Origin: Thaumasiovibrio sp043421945
GTDB taxonomy: Bacteria > Pseudomonadota > Gammaproteobacteria > Enterobacterales > Vibrionaceae
Length of the DNA stretch: 64,000 nt
Assembly (NCBI GenBank): GCA_043421945.1
Contig: JBHOGO010000009.1
Location: 1-64,000, forward strand
Direction: 5' to 3'
Of the stretch, positions 1 through 7,827 are shown one piece after another. Under the pieces are notes generated by a model. It saw only the letters and a program-made list of their open reading frames with translations, made no database searches and was not told the origin of the DNA. Numbering within the stretch: position 1 is the stretch's first letter; the number at the start of each line of letters is the position of its first letter. The position numbers and the translations under genes were made by a program.

Positions 1-40
1 TATTGAAGCAGTATATTGAGAATCAGGAGCGACCTACTTA

Positions 41-113
41 ATTAGCGCGTTGCGCTAATGGCTTACATCTCCACCTAATACATCTCGCTTCGGCTCGATT
101 GTTGTAGGTGGAG
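41..113. repeat. Two consecutive perfect inverted repeats (hairpins) inside the inovirus remnant
   Basis: The first hairpin has arms ATTAGCGC (41-48) and GCGCTAAT (52-59) around a 3-nt loop. The second has arms CTCCACCTA (69-77) and TAGGTGGAG (105-113) around 27 nt. Stacked hairpins are common at filamentous-phage origins and packaging signals. These overlap the start of the readable remnant of the replication gene, so either function is speculative. Confidence 0.45.
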
Positions 114-791
114 AATTACGCCAATTTGTTAAAGGAAATCCACGTGCATTACTGGGTGATGGCGCTGAGATCACCTCCATCGATTGGACTAGAAATCATC
201 AAGTAGGCAAGGGTAAAGAGCAATCCTTCATCCGTGGAATGTCTTCCATGCAGATAGGACGATGAAGAAAATTCTAATTTACCCAAACAATATGACAGTT
301 ACTGGGGAGAAGCTTCAACATGGTCGATGACCAAACTTTACTGCAAAGCATACGAGCTTCGAGAGCACCTTAAAAAAGGCAAGCGAAAGCAAAATGGCAT
401 TGAAGAAGATCAAGCTAATTATATTGAAAAACTTATCGAGTACTGCGAAGAGCAAGGTGTCGTTCGTGAAGAGCACAGCCTTAGACAGTCATTACTAAAA
501 AGGCACCAATTACAGTTCTATGGACTCGTCAAAGAATCTAACTTTATCCAGCATACCCAAGACATCGAGAACGCTATGAAAACCATACACATAAACCACG
601 ATGAACATATATCGATAGCAGAGCAATTAATAGAATCCGGTGCTGTGGAAACGATGCGCCAAGCTAACACAACCATGAGTTACTTCACGATGTGGCAACA
701 CGGAGCAGACCTTAAAGACCTGTTAAAGCAATCGCAGTATTACCAACAGTTGCTTGCTGGCAGGTATCCGACAAGCGTAGCGCGTCAGTAA
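58..791 (+). pseudogene. Frameshifted, N-terminally truncated filamentous-phage replication initiator (II/X family)
   Basis: Two frames together read like the C-terminal two thirds of a phage/plasmid replication protein of the II/X (RstA/gpII-like) family. The first frame runs from just after a stop at about 57 to TGA 262-264 and contains DWTRNHQVGKGKEQSFIRGM. The next frame resumes directly with YWGEASTWSMTKLYCKAYEL and continues to the stop at 791 through EYCEEQGVVREEHSLRQSLL. These blocks match the family order: D-x-TRN-x-x-VG, then IR-x-x-SS-x-x-x-GR, then WG-x-x-STW, then KLY-x-KA-x-(D/E)L, then the VVREEH block. No start codon or N-terminal domain is present, and the frame is broken near 264, so the gene is probably dead. 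An ATG at 327 could give a 154-residue fragment. Its position beside dif-like DNA fits a decayed Xer-integrated filamentous phage. The family call rests on motif memory. Confidence 0.7.
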
Positions 792-889
792 AGCCATTCA
801 TAGCAATTAGCATCCTGAAATCTCCAAGCAAATATAGGACAGATTCACTTGGTAATATTAGGACATTATCGCTTTGGGCTTACAACCTT

Positions 890-917
890 AGTGCGCATTA
901 GATATACTATGGATGAT
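890..917 (+). other. Left attachment site of the prophage: dif-like hybrid Xer site
   Basis: The XerC-side arm AGTGCGCATTA (890-900) and the central GATATA (901-906) are identical to the complete dif site at 15172. The XerD-side arm CTATGGATGAT (907-917) matches TTATGTTAAAT at only 6 of 11 positions. An intact XerC arm and shared centre joined to a degenerate XerD arm is what is expected at one end of an element integrated by XerC-first recombination at dif (as known for VGJ-like and CTX-like phages). The prophage repressor gene ends only 6 bp inside it. Confidence 0.8.
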
Positions 918-922
918 GTAAG

Positions 923-1186
923 TTAAGAGGTTGCAGATGATTCTAACGCTTTGATAATGCGAGGGTTTTCGTATTTATCTTTCAATAAATTAATGACGAC
1001 ATTCTGATCATCTAAGTCTAATAAATCGGCAATCTGAAAAGCAACGTCCCAATCCATGCCATTGTGTTCATTTCTCCACAGCGACACTCTTGAGCGGCTA
1101 ATACCCAACTTTTGCGCAAGTTTATAGTCCGATTCTATTGCAAATCGGGCTTTTACCATTTCCATAAGTTCAACTGTGTAAGTCAT
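923..1186 (-). CDS. Prophage HTH repressor (Cro/CI-like)
   Basis: This 87-residue protein has a helix-turn-helix in its first half (YKLAQKLGISRSRVSLWRN) followed by an acidic helical tail, the usual form of a small phage transcriptional repressor. It is transcribed leftward, away from the rightward early operon, so the 1187-1330 gap is the expected switch region between lysogenic and early promoters. The ATG at 1186 was chosen with a GGA about nine bases upstream; a TTG at 1192 would add two residues. It ends 6 bp from the left dif-like site, a typical place for the gene that maintains lysogeny. The operator sequence was not identified. Confidence 0.75.
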   Translation of the reverse strand: MTYTVELMEMVKARFAIESDYKLAQKLGISRSRVSLWRNEHNGMDWDVAFQIADLLDLDDQNVVINLLKDKYENPRIIKALESSATS

Positions 1187-1262
1187 TGCCAAGGGTCCGT
1201 AACTACGCGTATTTGTTAAATTTTAGGCGATCAAAATGGCATTTACTACGTTTAACCGCACC

Positions 1263-1290
1263 TTGACGTTATCTCAGCGTTGATTAATCC
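1263..1290 (+). promoter_or_regulatory. Candidate early rightward promoter of the prophage
   Basis: TTGACG (1263-1268) and TAATCC (1285-1290) are separated by 16 bp, about 40 bp upstream of the first early gene at 1331. The site lies in the divergent gap beside the repressor gene. The sequence ACTACG occurs twice in the gap (near 1202 and 1244) and could be part of an operator. Assigned from consensus likeness only. Confidence 0.4.
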
Positions 1291-1330
1291 TGTTTAGCGA
1301 CGAAACAAGTTGCTTATGGGAGATAAGAAC

Positions 1331-1573
1331 ATGCTTGATTCACACCTAAACCAGTCAATACATCCGATTCACCAACCTTGCCCCGATATGGCGGGCTGTG
1401 AACATTTTGATCACCAAAAACTTAACAATTCGCTCAAGCACATTGAGCATATACGCACTAAGTATGGCTTAAAAAACAAGAGCCTGCGACAAGGCGGATG
1501 TGATTTCCGCTACAGCCGCGAATATCAAACACAAGCACGTCGTGCATTTTTGTCGAAGGGGGGCGTGCTATGA
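1331..1573 (+). CDS. Small early prophage protein, unknown function
   Basis: This 80-residue, His-rich and Cys-containing protein is the first gene of the early operon. The ATG at 1331 is preceded by GGGAGA at a good distance; an in-frame ATG at 1310 lacks a ribosome site. It has conserved-looking CPDMAGCEHF and H-rich segments (several His and Cys residues that might bind metal) and a basic C-terminal part. It overlaps the next gene by 4 bp (ATGA), so it is translationally coupled to it. Its position ahead of the replication gene suggests a role in early control or replication. No family was recognised. Confidence 0.65.
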   Translation: MLDSHLNQSIHPIHQPCPDMAGCEHFDHQKLNNSLKHIEHIRTKYGLKNKSLRQGGCDFRYSREYQTQARRAFLSKGGVL

Positions 1574-1941
1574 CTTCCCAAAAGCAACACCCAGCCAAAG
1601 CCCCGAAAGGGGTGGCGGCTACACCTCAAATCATCTTTACGCCAGAGCAGCAGCAAATGAATGCCAAACATCAAATCGTGATGTCGATGTTGGCGTTGTC
1701 GCTGGAAAGTGCCGATGATATTCATATCTTCGTACGTTACTCTGTACATGTGAACCATATTGATATCAGTGTCGAAAAGAAAGATACCGATTATTCAGAA
1801 TGTAACCGTGATTATCTGTATACAAGTAGGCTGTCATTAGAACTAGATAGCCTTGATGATTTCAAAAAGCTCGAAGATGATTTAACCACGTTAGTCATTG
1901 CTGCCAAAGACGCGCAAGGAGTAGACCATGACCACGGTTGA
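1570..1941 (+). CDS. Early prophage protein, unknown function
   Basis: This 123-residue soluble protein has an N-terminal Pro/Gln-rich segment followed by a mixed alpha/beta region with an acidic C-terminus ending in DHDHG. It starts inside the previous gene (ATGA overlap at 1570) and overlaps the next gene by 14 bp, so it belongs to a tightly coupled early operon leading to the replication initiator. No signal peptide, membrane segment or recognisable catalytic motif is seen. A single-stranded-DNA-binding or regulatory role would fit the position, but nothing in the sequence shows it. Confidence 0.65.
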   Translation: MTSQKQHPAKAPKGVAATPQIIFTPEQQQMNAKHQIVMSMLALSLESADDIHIFVRYSVHVNHIDISVEKKDTDYSECNRDYLYTSRLSLELDSLDDFKKLEDDLTTLVIAAKDAQGVDHDHG

Positions 1942-2137
1942 AATCTATTCCAACGCTAAGTGCTTGCCTGATAGCAAAGCCAATATCCCGTTTGATATTC
2001 ATGCGAACTTTCACCGGACGGTTGCCCAAGCGGTACATCATGCCAAGGCTGAACCGACGTTCATGAGTTCGAATATTGCCATCATTCCATTGCAAGGCGA
2101 TGAGCGCCTAGTGGTGTCATCGTCGGTGATGCCATGA
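1928..2137 (+). CDS. Small early prophage protein, unknown function
   Basis: This 69-residue protein lies between the preceding early gene and the replication initiator, overlapping the former by 14 bp and the latter by 4 bp (ATGA at 2134). The start is supported by AAGGAG a few bases upstream of ATG 1928. It has no membrane segment and no recognised motif. Translational coupling to rep suggests a replication accessory or a regulator of rep, by inference only. Confidence 0.6.
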   Translation: MTTVEIYSNAKCLPDSKANIPFDIHANFHRTVAQAVHHAKAEPTFMSSNIAIIPLQGDERLVVSSSVMP

Positions 2138-3855
2138 CAGACGACGATCTGAAATACATCCTTGCGGGCGTCCAGCCCGCAGATGTGACTGAAAAACACT
2201 TAGCCAGCTATCAAGCTGGTTTTTTAGGGTTCGATTTTGTTGGACCTCGACCATTCCCGTTGTCACCTGCGGTATGTTGGGAGATCAACACTTCTAATCG
2301 AGAGTTCAAACACCAAAACCGAGAAATACGAGAATTTGATCGTAGTCGCTTGCGCTTAAAGGATGAATTTAAACAGGAAATCCGCGCCCGCAGGGCGGCA
2401 CGAAGTGCCGAAAACAATAGGCTTGTCCAAGGCTGCAAAACTCCGACACGCGCTAAAGACCCCCGAATTATCGCCAAATCCAAAGCGCTCAAGCTGTCTC
2501 TTTGCGGTGCTAACGAAATCGACGAACGTGGGTTCATGTCGCCCGAGTCGCTGTATGACAGCGCAGACAGGGGCAACAGAACGACGCGAAAATCGACGAT
2601 TCAATTGTTGCATCAAGATTGGTCTGGGAAATATCGTCTACAACATGTCATCGACATGCCGCCAGAAGATGCACCGGACGTAAACGACGGTGACCGATAC
2701 ACCGAAAAGCTCACACCACGCGCAGTGGGAAAAATTTTTGAAAGCGCCGCCTACGTTGCCGCTTGTCATGATGGTTTCCGCACGTTCGTGACCCTCACCT
2801 TTGATGCAGAAACCCGTAATAGCATCTTTGAGCAGGAAACCACGCTAGGCAAAGAGGTATCCCGTTTTATTGATGGCATCAAAAAGGTGTATCAACGCGG
2901 TTGGGGCGGTGAATCAGACGATGGCGAATGGTTTGAATGTGAAGCCCGAGAGGATGACTTTCATTACATGTGGGTTGCAGAGTGTCCAGCTAACGAAGAT
3001 GGCGAAGCGAATCCTCATATTCACCTGTTAATGGACTGGCATGTTGAAAAACACCAATTCAGCGCATGGGCGAAACGACTAGAAAAAGTCTGGGGGCGTG
3101 GCTTTGCGCACTTAGAGCGGATTCGTAACCCAAAAGGCGCGGGCAATTACATCATTAAAGCCGTGGGCTATGCCGCCAAAGGTAGCAACGCCAATCAAGG
3201 ACTCATCAAAGGCAATCGCTATGGTATTGCGAAATGCAGTCGTGCCCCTGGTTGGCAATGCCTCGACAGTTTTGAAGCTGACAACATGGCGGGCATCATC
3301 AAAGAGTGTAGTTACAAGCTCGAACAGTGGCGAAAACCCTACGAACGTGAGCTTTATAAACTCACCAAGAAAAAAGACCAAACCATAAAAGCCATGGGCG
3401 TGATGAAACAGTCCGGTGATAAAGAGATGCTCGGCAAATTACGCGCCCGCCTTAAACGTATTGAAACCACTTATCGAGACACCAAAGGCGAAATGTTGTC
3501 GCGTGGTGTTTATGCCAGTACCAAAAACAAGTTCAGCCTCCATTTTGATGGCGATGATGCCGAAATCAAAATATATGACTTCCTGCTATGGGCGGCTGGG
3601 GCGCGTGGTTGGTCAATGAAACCTGTCATTGGTGATGGTTGTCATGACATTCGCCATGTTGCGCGTGAACATTATGCCCGCCAGCGTTCGGCATGGATGG
3701 AAAAGCGCATGTACTGGCAAGCCGTTCTCAAAGATCCCTTAAACCAACCGCGAGCACCTGAACATGACGATGAAATGTGTGCGGCATTATCACGCATGTA
3801 TTTAAACGGTGCCGAGCTTCACCCCAATAAGCCTGAAACCTCTTATTTGATTTAA
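2134..3855 (+). CDS. HUH-type rolling-circle replication initiator (PM2 P12-like)
   Basis: This 573-residue protein carries the three motifs of HUH endonucleases in order: motif 1 TFVTLTF (residues 217-223); motif 2 HIH within NPHIHLL (about 295-297), which binds the divalent metal; and motif 3 with two tyrosines spaced Y-x-x-K-x-x-x-Y (Y339 and Y346), as in superfamily I initiators such as phiX174 and P2 gpA. It should nick the circular element at its origin and start rolling-circle replication, the mode known for PM2. The N-terminal 200 residues are basic and of unknown fold. The C-terminal part has a charged coiled region (about 400-470). It is the last clear early gene. The double-strand origin may lie inside this gene, but was not located. 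Confidence 0.85.
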   Translation: MTDDDLKYILAGVQPADVTEKHLASYQAGFLGFDFVGPRPFPLSPAVCWEINTSNREFKHQNREIREFDRSRLRLKDEFKQEIRARRAARSAENNRLVQGCKTPTRAKDPRIIAKSKALKLSLCGANEIDERGFMSPESLYDSADRGNRTTRKSTIQLLHQDWSGKYRLQHVIDMPPEDAPDVNDGDRYTEKLTPRAVGKIFESAAYVAACHDGFRTFVTLTFDAETRNSIFEQETTLGKEVSRFIDGIKKVYQRGWGGESDDGEWFECEAREDDFHYMWVAECPANEDGEANPHIHLLMDWHVEKHQFSAWAKRLEKVWGRGFAHLERIRNPKGAGNYIIKAVGYAAKGSNANQGLIKGNRYGIAKCSRAPGWQCLDSFEADNMAGIIKECSYKLEQWRKPYERELYKLTKKKDQTIKAMGVMKQSGDKEMLGKLRARLKRIETTYRDTKGEMLSRGVYASTKNKFSLHFDGDDAEIKIYDFLLWAAGARGWSMKPVIGDGCHDIRHVAREHYARQRSAWMEKRMYWQAVLKDPLNQPRAPEHDDEMCAALSRMYLNGAELHPNKPETSYLI

Positions 3856-3884
3856 ACAGCCAAACCACAACAAGGATGAGATTG

Positions 3885-4064
3885 ATGGAAATACCACAAC
3901 TTGAGCAAACCACCGCAGAAATTGAAATTGCGGTTAAGAAAGCCAACAACAACATCATGCTAAAGCCCGCGATTCCGGTGTTGCGCTTAGTGGTGTCATG
4001 GATGAAAGGCGTTAACCGTAAGGTTGATCAACTTGAGCGCGAAATGAAAAAGGTACAGCTATGA
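3885..4064 (+). CDS. Small helical prophage protein, unknown function
   Basis: This 59-residue protein begins at ATG 3885, where AAGGA lies eight bases upstream; an in-frame ATG at 3876 overlaps that ribosome site and is less likely. It is largely helical, with a moderately hydrophobic middle (PAIPVLRLVVSWM) and a charged C-terminal helix (VDQLEREMKKVQ) that could form a coiled coil. It overlaps the next gene by 4 bp (ATGA). It may be a membrane-associated virion or assembly factor; no family was recognised. Confidence 0.55.
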   Translation: MEIPQLEQTTAEIEIAVKKANNNIMLKPAIPVLRLVVSWMKGVNRKVDQLEREMKKVQL

Positions 4065-4588
4065 AACCACAAAGCAAAAATCCCATTGTTGGTTACTTAC
4101 CGTGTCCAACGTCCGGTTGTGGTTGTGCGTGTACCGTTCACCAAGTCGGGGCGCATAAGGCAGCAACCACAGGCGAGCCGCCAAAGAACAAACGACGCTT
4201 AGGGCAGTATTACACCTTGTGTGAAAAGTGTGGTGCTGACCAACGCAGTGGCGAGCAGCGCCAAATAGACATCAAAAACAACATGGTGGAAACCGAAGCC
4301 GAAGCGTTAAGCCTAACCGTTTCAGCCAGCCCGAAAGCCGCCAATGATGCGGTGATTTTGGAGGCGGTCAACGATGAAACCGACACCGTTGTTACTGAGC
4401 CAGTAACCGAAGTCATACCGCCCACGGAAGCCGAACCACTAAGCGAGGATAAACCACAAAAAACGGTTAATCCGGTTGTGATTGGTGGTGCCGTGGCATT
4501 GTTACTGGGCGCGATAGCTTACGTCATGAATAAATCGAAAACCAAACCACCTCTAACCGAGTCACCCCAACACACGCAAGGATTGTAA
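4061..4588 (+). CDS. Zinc-ribbon-like, single-pass membrane protein of the prophage
   Basis: This 175-residue protein has an N-terminal cysteine-rich segment (CPTSGCGCAC at about 16-25, and CEKCGAD at about 54-60) that looks like a small zinc-binding module. An acidic, Pro/Thr-rich linker follows, then one hydrophobic segment (PVVIGGAVALLLGAIAYVM, about 137-155) and a short basic tail. A soluble head with a C-terminal anchor fits a protein of the internal phage membrane, or an assembly factor at the host membrane. It lies upstream of the packaging ATPase. Function unknown. Confidence 0.6.
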   Translation: MKPQSKNPIVGYLPCPTSGCGCACTVHQVGAHKAATTGEPPKNKRRLGQYYTLCEKCGADQRSGEQRQIDIKNNMVETEAEALSLTVSASPKAANDAVILEAVNDETDTVVTEPVTEVIPPTEAEPLSEDKPQKTVNPVVIGGAVALLLGAIAYVMNKSKTKPPLTESPQHTQGL

Positions 4589-4591
4589 CTG

Positions 4592-5092
4592 ATGAGCGAT
4601 AACCACTTAACCGAAGAAATAACCGATAGCATTCAGCCAGAAACCCGCAGCGAACAGCTATTACTTGAAGATATTCAACAAGCTGACGCTGAACGTGTTG
4701 CCGACGATGCGCCACCATTGGATGAAACCGCCCAAACCGAAACAGAAACCGTCGAAACCGCTTTTGATCCGGTTGAAAAAGCCCAGTTTGAAGCAACCAT
4801 TGCCTTAATGGGGATTGAAGGCGCATTGAAAATGTTTGTACATCCTCGTTTTGCCTTTGATGAAGCCGCCAAAGCGCAAGCCATTGAGAACTTTGGACCA
4901 CTCTTGGTGAAGTATGGCGGCTTAGTGCCTGACTGGTTTGCGAAGTACCAAGAAGAAATCAACGCAGGTTATGCAGCGGTGCAATTGGTCGGCAGTTCAG
5001 CAAGCCAGTTGAAGCAATTGAAAGCCGAGGATTTAACCGCCATGGATAACGCAGCTAACGATGAGCAACCGGAAAGCACCGAGGCGGCATAA
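4592..5092 (+). CDS. Acidic prophage protein preceding the packaging ATPase
   Basis: This 166-residue protein is very acidic over its first 55 residues (many Glu, Asp and Thr). A helical central domain (about 60-140) and another acidic tail follow. It overlaps the ATPase start by one base (TAATG), implying coupled expression and possibly a shared packaging or scaffolding function. No membrane segment is evident. No family was recognised. Confidence 0.55.
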   Translation: MSDNHLTEEITDSIQPETRSEQLLLEDIQQADAERVADDAPPLDETAQTETETVETAFDPVEKAQFEATIALMGIEGALKMFVHPRFAFDEAAKAQAIENFGPLLVKYGGLVPDWFAKYQEEINAGYAAVQLVGSSASQLKQLKAEDLTAMDNAANDEQPESTEAA

Positions 5093-5745
5093 TGGCGAAG
5101 AACCCTAATAATCGTTTGCCACTGAAACATGCTTTCTATGTGGCAACGAGTTCAGGCGGTAAGACAACCGCCATTAAAAAGCTTGGTTTAGTCACGGCAA
5201 AGCAAGTGCTGTTCTTTGACCCGTATGAGGATTACAAAGACATCAAGTTTAACCGCCAACAAACCAAACACTTTACCAGTTGGGTGGCTTTCTATACCGC
5301 AGCGAAGAAGGCGCGGCAGTCCGTGAAGCCGTTTAAATTAGGGTTAACCGTTGAGCCAACGCCACAGAACCTTGAACGCTTTGCGGCTATCGTTTGGGAA
5401 TTAAGCGATGGTAAACAACCATTAGCTGCCATCTTTGAAGAACTGGGCGTAGCATCACCCAGCATAGGCAAAGCCAACGGGCGGCTAGGGCAGTGTTTCA
5501 CTGGTGGTCGTCGCTATGCCATAGAGTGCCACAGCGCCTTTCAACGAGGGCAAGAAGTACCGAAAACCATTATTGCCAATAGCCAGTATCAATGGATAGG
5601 GAAACAGGCGAGGTTGAAAGATGCTAAGTATTTGGCGGAAGAAACGGGAATTTATTTTGAAAAAATAAATAAACTTAGAGTGGGAATGTTTGTTATAAAG
5701 CGACTCGGTTCCGAGTCGCTGGAAGAGGGTAACTTATTGAGCTAG
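5092..5745 (+). CDS. Genome-packaging ATPase, FtsK/HerA type (PM2/PRD1 P9-like)
   Basis: This 217-residue protein has the size and motif plan of packaging ATPases of tailless, membrane-containing phages. The P-loop is ATSSGGKT (about residues 18-25, with Ala in place of the first Gly). A hydrophobic strand ending in acidic residues (LAAIFEELG, about 105-113) forms Walker B. A conserved Asn/Gln strand (IANSQYQW) follows, as in the P9 family. It powers DNA translocation into the preformed capsid or its membrane. Its stop codon overlaps the stop of the convergent AAA-TOPRIM gene by 4 bp, using the palindrome CTAG. In related phages the ATPase is close to the capsid gene; here the two are separated by 2 kb of opposite-strand cargo. 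Confidence 0.8.
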   Translation: MAKNPNNRLPLKHAFYVATSSGGKTTAIKKLGLVTAKQVLFFDPYEDYKDIKFNRQQTKHFTSWVAFYTAAKKARQSVKPFKLGLTVEPTPQNLERFAAIVWELSDGKQPLAAIFEELGVASPSIGKANGRLGQCFTGGRRYAIECHSAFQRGQEVPKTIIANSQYQWIGKQARLKDAKYLAEETGIYFEKINKLRVGMFVIKRLGSESLEEGNLLS

Positions 5746-7676
5746 CTTACAAATTTTCTATAAGTATCAAGTAAAGGGTTAGGAGCTGCATTTAAATGGT
5801 CTTTTAATATTTCATCTATTATATACATAAGATAACCATCAGGGTTACGTTCATATCTTCCTAGAGACTGGAAGGTAGATATTATTTTATCAGTTAAATC
5901 ATGCCCGCTTTTATACTGAGAATATCGATCTGACACTTTAAGGGTTAGCCCACCTTTATAAGTGAACTCTTTTTGGTCATACTTGAGTTCTTCTATATTA
6001 CAATCGAGAACTTTTGATTGTATGCAGTTAACTAAGTTTTGTATTTCTTCCTGAGAATGATCAAGTAAAGTTGTATATCTTATTGATTTATCAACATCAA
6101 AAAACCTAGACAAATAGGTTGAGTCAAGGTTCAATACGCTTAATGCGACTAAAAGAGGGTCGCATAGGCAGTTTTCTATAGCATACCAGTGCTCATCACC
6201 TAGTATTTTTATTCCAGTTGTATCTGAGCGGCTGGTTTCTAAGTCCCAATCTAGCAACCCAAAAATATTTTTATTTCCAGCATCTCTTAATCCGGAAACT
6301 GTTTTTTCAACTAATTTACACCCAGAACCAATACTACCTCTAGAGTTCTTTAATCCAACACCGATGAAAGTAAGTGAAATTTCACTTTTAAATTCTGACT
6401 TGTACATTTGATAAATAGCATCATATCTTTTCGCATCTTCATCACTTTCAACAAAAACCTGTTTTCTTCCTTCAAAATCTATAGCTAAAGTAGGAACACC
6501 ACTGGTTAGTATGCTAAGGGCATCATTTCTCGAAGTTTTTTTAAGCGTAGGGTTTCTAGGGTGCTTAACAAAAATACTACTCTCAGGAGAAACAGCAACA
6601 GTAGAAGGTGAATGCGTTGACATTATGACTTTTATACCTTCAGTTTTGATCAAGTCCTCTTGAATGATCTTTATTAACTGTTTAGACATCGCAGGGTGCA
6701 ACGTAGCATCTACTTCATCGAGAAGAAGTAATTTAGGTTTATTATAAGAGATTCTTTTGTCAGTAACATTAAACACACAAAACGCAAACGATATTAGTAT
6801 CTGTTCACCTGATGAAAGCTGATTAAATACAACTTCTTTACCCGTCATCACATCTATCAGTTTTGGCTTAAATGTCTTTACATTATTGCCTTTTGGATAA
6901 GTAACTTGAAATTTTAAGTTTGCTGTTTTAATTATCCCATTCACTACATCCCAAGGAGGTCTGCCATGTTTTTTTTCAAAATCTTCATCACTTAAGTAAA
7001 TTGAATCTTTTTCTCCTTCATTGAAATCAAGTTTGTTCAACTTATTTTCAATTACTAATTCATAATAGCGCATGAATATGACTTCAAACTCTTCTTCGAA
7101 TATAGAGTTTTTTGAGTGGAATGACATCGGGAGGTTTTCTAAGTCACTTTTTTTTAATTTTAGGACGTCATAATCACTTAAATTACTGGCATTACTAATT
7201 AGAGGGTTAGCACTTAAACTGACTCTAGCTTGGGATGCATTGCTAGCATATGATGATTTGATTATGGAGCTTATTTGCTTTTCTTTATCAAGAAGATTCA
7301 CAGGAATAAGTGAAGTCGATAGTATATCTTCTGATATATTATGAGGTATATTAAGAGTACGATTTAAATCTGTGATTATTTTACTTTTTGCATTCTTATA
7401 TAGATTGCTTATGGATTGTATTATTTGGTCTGAATCTGGAGTTACTGTAGGTTTAGCTCTTTTTTGTGGGTTTGGTTTTAGAGTATTCCAGTCAAAGTAC
7501 AAAGCTTTCCCATTGTTATTGTGACCTTTTACCTCTATCAGGGAAGGGTTGCTTAATGCGCCAAGTAAATGTGTTTTCCCAGACCCATTTATACCTGTTA
7601 TTAATGTAAAGTCCGGTAATTCGTAGTCTTGGAAAGCCGTTATTGATAAGTATTCATTTTTAAACTTTAACTTCAA
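5742..7676 (-). CDS. AAA ATPase fused to TOPRIM/DUF4435-like nuclease domain, probable anti-phage defence (OLD/PARIS-like)
   Basis: This 644-residue protein has an ABC-like ATPase half: Walker A GINGSGKT (28-35), signature LSSGEQ (about 290), Walker B LLLLDEVDAT (about 313) and H-loop STHSPS (about 350). The C-terminal half has TOPRIM-like marks: FVESDED (about 405), the D-x-D strand GLLDWD (about 472) and a later AIENCL motif resembling the IEN(Y)L of DUF4435 proteins. This order is known for OLD nucleases and for PARIS AriA plus AriB, here in one chain. It starts with TTG at 7676, preceded by a perfect AAGGAG six bases away. The gene is markedly more AT-rich than its neighbours and runs against the late operon between packaging ATPase and capsid, so it was probably acquired separately and has its own promoter. 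The defence role is inferred. Confidence 0.7.
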   Translation of the reverse strand: MKLKFKNEYLSITAFQDYELPDFTLITGINGSGKTHLLGALSNPSLIEVKGHNNNGKALYFDWNTLKPNPQKRAKPTVTPDSDQIIQSISNLYKNAKSKIITDLNRTLNIPHNISEDILSTSLIPVNLLDKEKQISSIIKSSYASNASQARVSLSANPLISNASNLSDYDVLKLKKSDLENLPMSFHSKNSIFEEEFEVIFMRYYELVIENKLNKLDFNEGEKDSIYLSDEDFEKKHGRPPWDVVNGIIKTANLKFQVTYPKGNNVKTFKPKLIDVMTGKEVVFNQLSSGEQILISFAFCVFNVTDKRISYNKPKLLLLDEVDATLHPAMSKQLIKIIQEDLIKTEGIKVIMSTHSPSTVAVSPESSIFVKHPRNPTLKKTSRNDALSILTSGVPTLAIDFEGRKQVFVESDEDAKRYDAIYQMYKSEFKSEISLTFIGVGLKNSRGSIGSGCKLVEKTVSGLRDAGNKNIFGLLDWDLETSRSDTTGIKILGDEHWYAIENCLCDPLLVALSVLNLDSTYLSRFFDVDKSIRYTTLLDHSQEEIQNLVNCIQSKVLDCNIEELKYDQKEFTYKGGLTLKVSDRYSQYKSGHDLTDKIISTFQSLGRYERNPDGYLMYIIDEILKDHLNAAPNPLLDTYRKFVS

Positions 7677-7777
7677 GCCTCACTCCTTAATTAGCATCAG
7701 TCCGAACCTAACAGGCTACTCTTGAAACCTAATAGATTCAACCACCTATCCATACACCTGTGACTGTGTTCTTGTAT

Positions 7778-7820
7778 CTACCGTTCGTTAACTAAGCGAT
7801 TTCGCAACCAACAACGGTAG
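7778..7820. repeat. Inverted repeat upstream of the late operon
   Basis: CTACCGTT (7778-7785) and AACGGTAG (7813-7820) form a perfect 8-bp inverted repeat separated by 27 bp, directly upstream of the first late gene at 7828. It could be a binding site for a late-gene activator, or a leader hairpin that exposes or hides the ribosome site. No clear -35/-10 pair was assigned in 7677-7827. Confidence 0.35.
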
Positions 7821-7827
7821 AGCACAC

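Noticed and set aside
41..113. Integron attC site
   Set aside because: Inverted repeats are present, but the conserved attC core ends (GTTRRRY and its partner) and a cassette gene are not seen.
327..791. A 154-codon frame taken as an independent intact gene
   Set aside because: Its sequence continues the motif order of the broken II/X replication protein from the frame ending at 264, so it is treated as part of a pseudogene.
1500..1758. Overlapping frames on both strands over the early operon
   Set aside because: Shadows of the genes at 1331 and 1570; no ribosome sites and no plausible composition.
7677..7827. A possible integrase or excisionase gene near the AAA-TOPRIM gene
   Set aside because: No frame of useful length exists in this gap, and none of the prophage genes shows tyrosine or serine recombinase motifs.
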